Shown piece after piece: positions 63,888 to 64,000 of a stretch of DNA of 64,000 nt. How positions within the stretch are numbered: the stretch's first letter is position 1; each line of letters opens with the position of its first letter. Below the pieces are notes generated by a model that was not told the origin of the DNA, did no database searches, and worked only from the letters and a program-made list of their open reading frames with translations. Location: the NCBI GenBank assembly GCA_022605955.1, contig JAKCOZ010000004.1, positions 65,408,229-65,472,228 on the forward strand, in the 5' to 3' direction. A program made the translations under genes and the position numbers. The DNA is from Rallus limicola (lineage: Eukaryota; Chordata; Aves; Gruiformes; Rallidae).

Positions 63888-64000
63888 TGTTCTGGTCAGG
63901 CCAAAGTCAACCTCCCCAAGCAGCTGAGGTGAGCTGAGTTAGCCAGGGGTGTTTTCCCCAACACCTGGCATCACTCCCCCATAAAAGGGGCTGGTCTGGG
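63888..64000 (+). mobile_element. LTR family B, cut by the window edge
   Basis: It starts TGTTCTGGTCAGGCC and continues through TCAACCTCCCCAAGCAGCTG and CACCTGGCATCACTCCCCC to the promoter-like CCATAAAAGGGGCTGG just before the window end. It is collinear with 59420-59530. Whether it is a solo LTR or the 5' LTR of a provirus cannot be told from here. Confidence 0.65.

Larger units (their letters stand above)
50567..64000 (+). other. ASCC3: ASCC3 intron, 5' part (continues past window)
   Basis: Sequence after the RecA2 donor. No further ASCC3 exon was recognised up to the window end. It holds an ancient CR1 3' end, a nested inverted repeat, three LTRs (one cut by the window edge) and a CR1 3' scrap, listed separately. 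Stretches 50567-53085, 53195-54120, 54420-59419, 59800-60280, 61002-61575 and 61640-63887 contain nothing I can name. Confidence 0.8.

Noticed and set aside
1..64000. CRISPR array, tRNA, rRNA, operon or prokaryotic system
   Set aside because: No regularly spaced direct repeats, cloverleaf sequences or dense coding; splice sites and CR1 show a vertebrate nuclear locus.
1..64000. SIM1 enhancers within ASCC3 introns
   Set aside because: ASCC3 lies next to SIM1 in human as I recall, but no specific enhancer can be identified from sequence alone.

Overview
This is an AT-rich, intron-dominated stretch of a bird nuclear genome. Three things point to a bird: several CR1 retrotransposon copies, some ending in the ATTCTATG/ATTCTGTG octamers typical of avian CR1; solo LTRs of a type I recall from non-galliform birds; and four short exons, with consensus splice sites, of one conserved vertebrate gene. 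The clade below bird is a guess (Neoaves, from the LTR type).

The gene is ASCC3, on the + strand. ASCC3 is the large Ski2-like DNA/RNA helicase subunit of the ASC-1 complex (ALKBH3-linked alkylation repair and ribosome-quality-control splitting of collided ribosomes). The window holds four consecutive internal exons (20599-20763, 31403-31579, 33913-33984, 50432-50566). Together they are 549 nt and 183 codons, all in phase 0, and encode the middle of the first helicase cassette: motif Ib TPEKWD, motif II DEVH, motif III SAT, and the start of RecA2 with motif IV. The gene's start, its Walker A exon, the second cassette and the 3' end lie outside the window. Coding sequence is under 1 percent of the window.

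Layout: 1-20598 is the 3' part of one long intron, carrying a solo LTR (2224-2717), an old CR1 (3490-4310), an ancient CR1/L3-like fragment (6080-6370), a poly-G tract (9858-9905), three clear CR1 pieces (13795-14434, 16742-18240, 19757-20351) and a 485-bp unit bounded by 65-69 nt inverted repeats (18880-19364). The 10.6-kb intron 20764-31402 has CR1 fragments around 25.1-25.5 kb, ancient CR1-like pieces at 23.5 and 26.6 kb, and a GC-rich unclassified block near 30.5-30.8 kb. Intron 31580-33912 looks unremarkable. The 16.4-kb intron 33985-50431 carries a solo LTR with a perfect 5-bp target-site duplication (34980-35466), CR1 pieces at 40.8 and 43.6 kb and an LTR fragment at 48.5 kb. The last intron (50567 to the window end) has an ancient CR1 3' end (53.1 kb), a nested inverted-repeat structure (54.18-54.35 kb), two LTRs of a second family (59.4 and 63.9 kb, the latter cut by the window edge) and another solo LTR with a perfect duplication (60384-60996).

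I found no second gene, RNA gene, CRISPR array or bacterial-type system. Most open frames of 60-130 codons look like chance in AT-rich DNA or are parts of CR1. The items most worth a second look are the two unexplained inverted-repeat structures, the clustered CR1 breakpoints, and the frame-preserving ASCC3 exons, whose skipping would remove the helicase active site without a frameshift.
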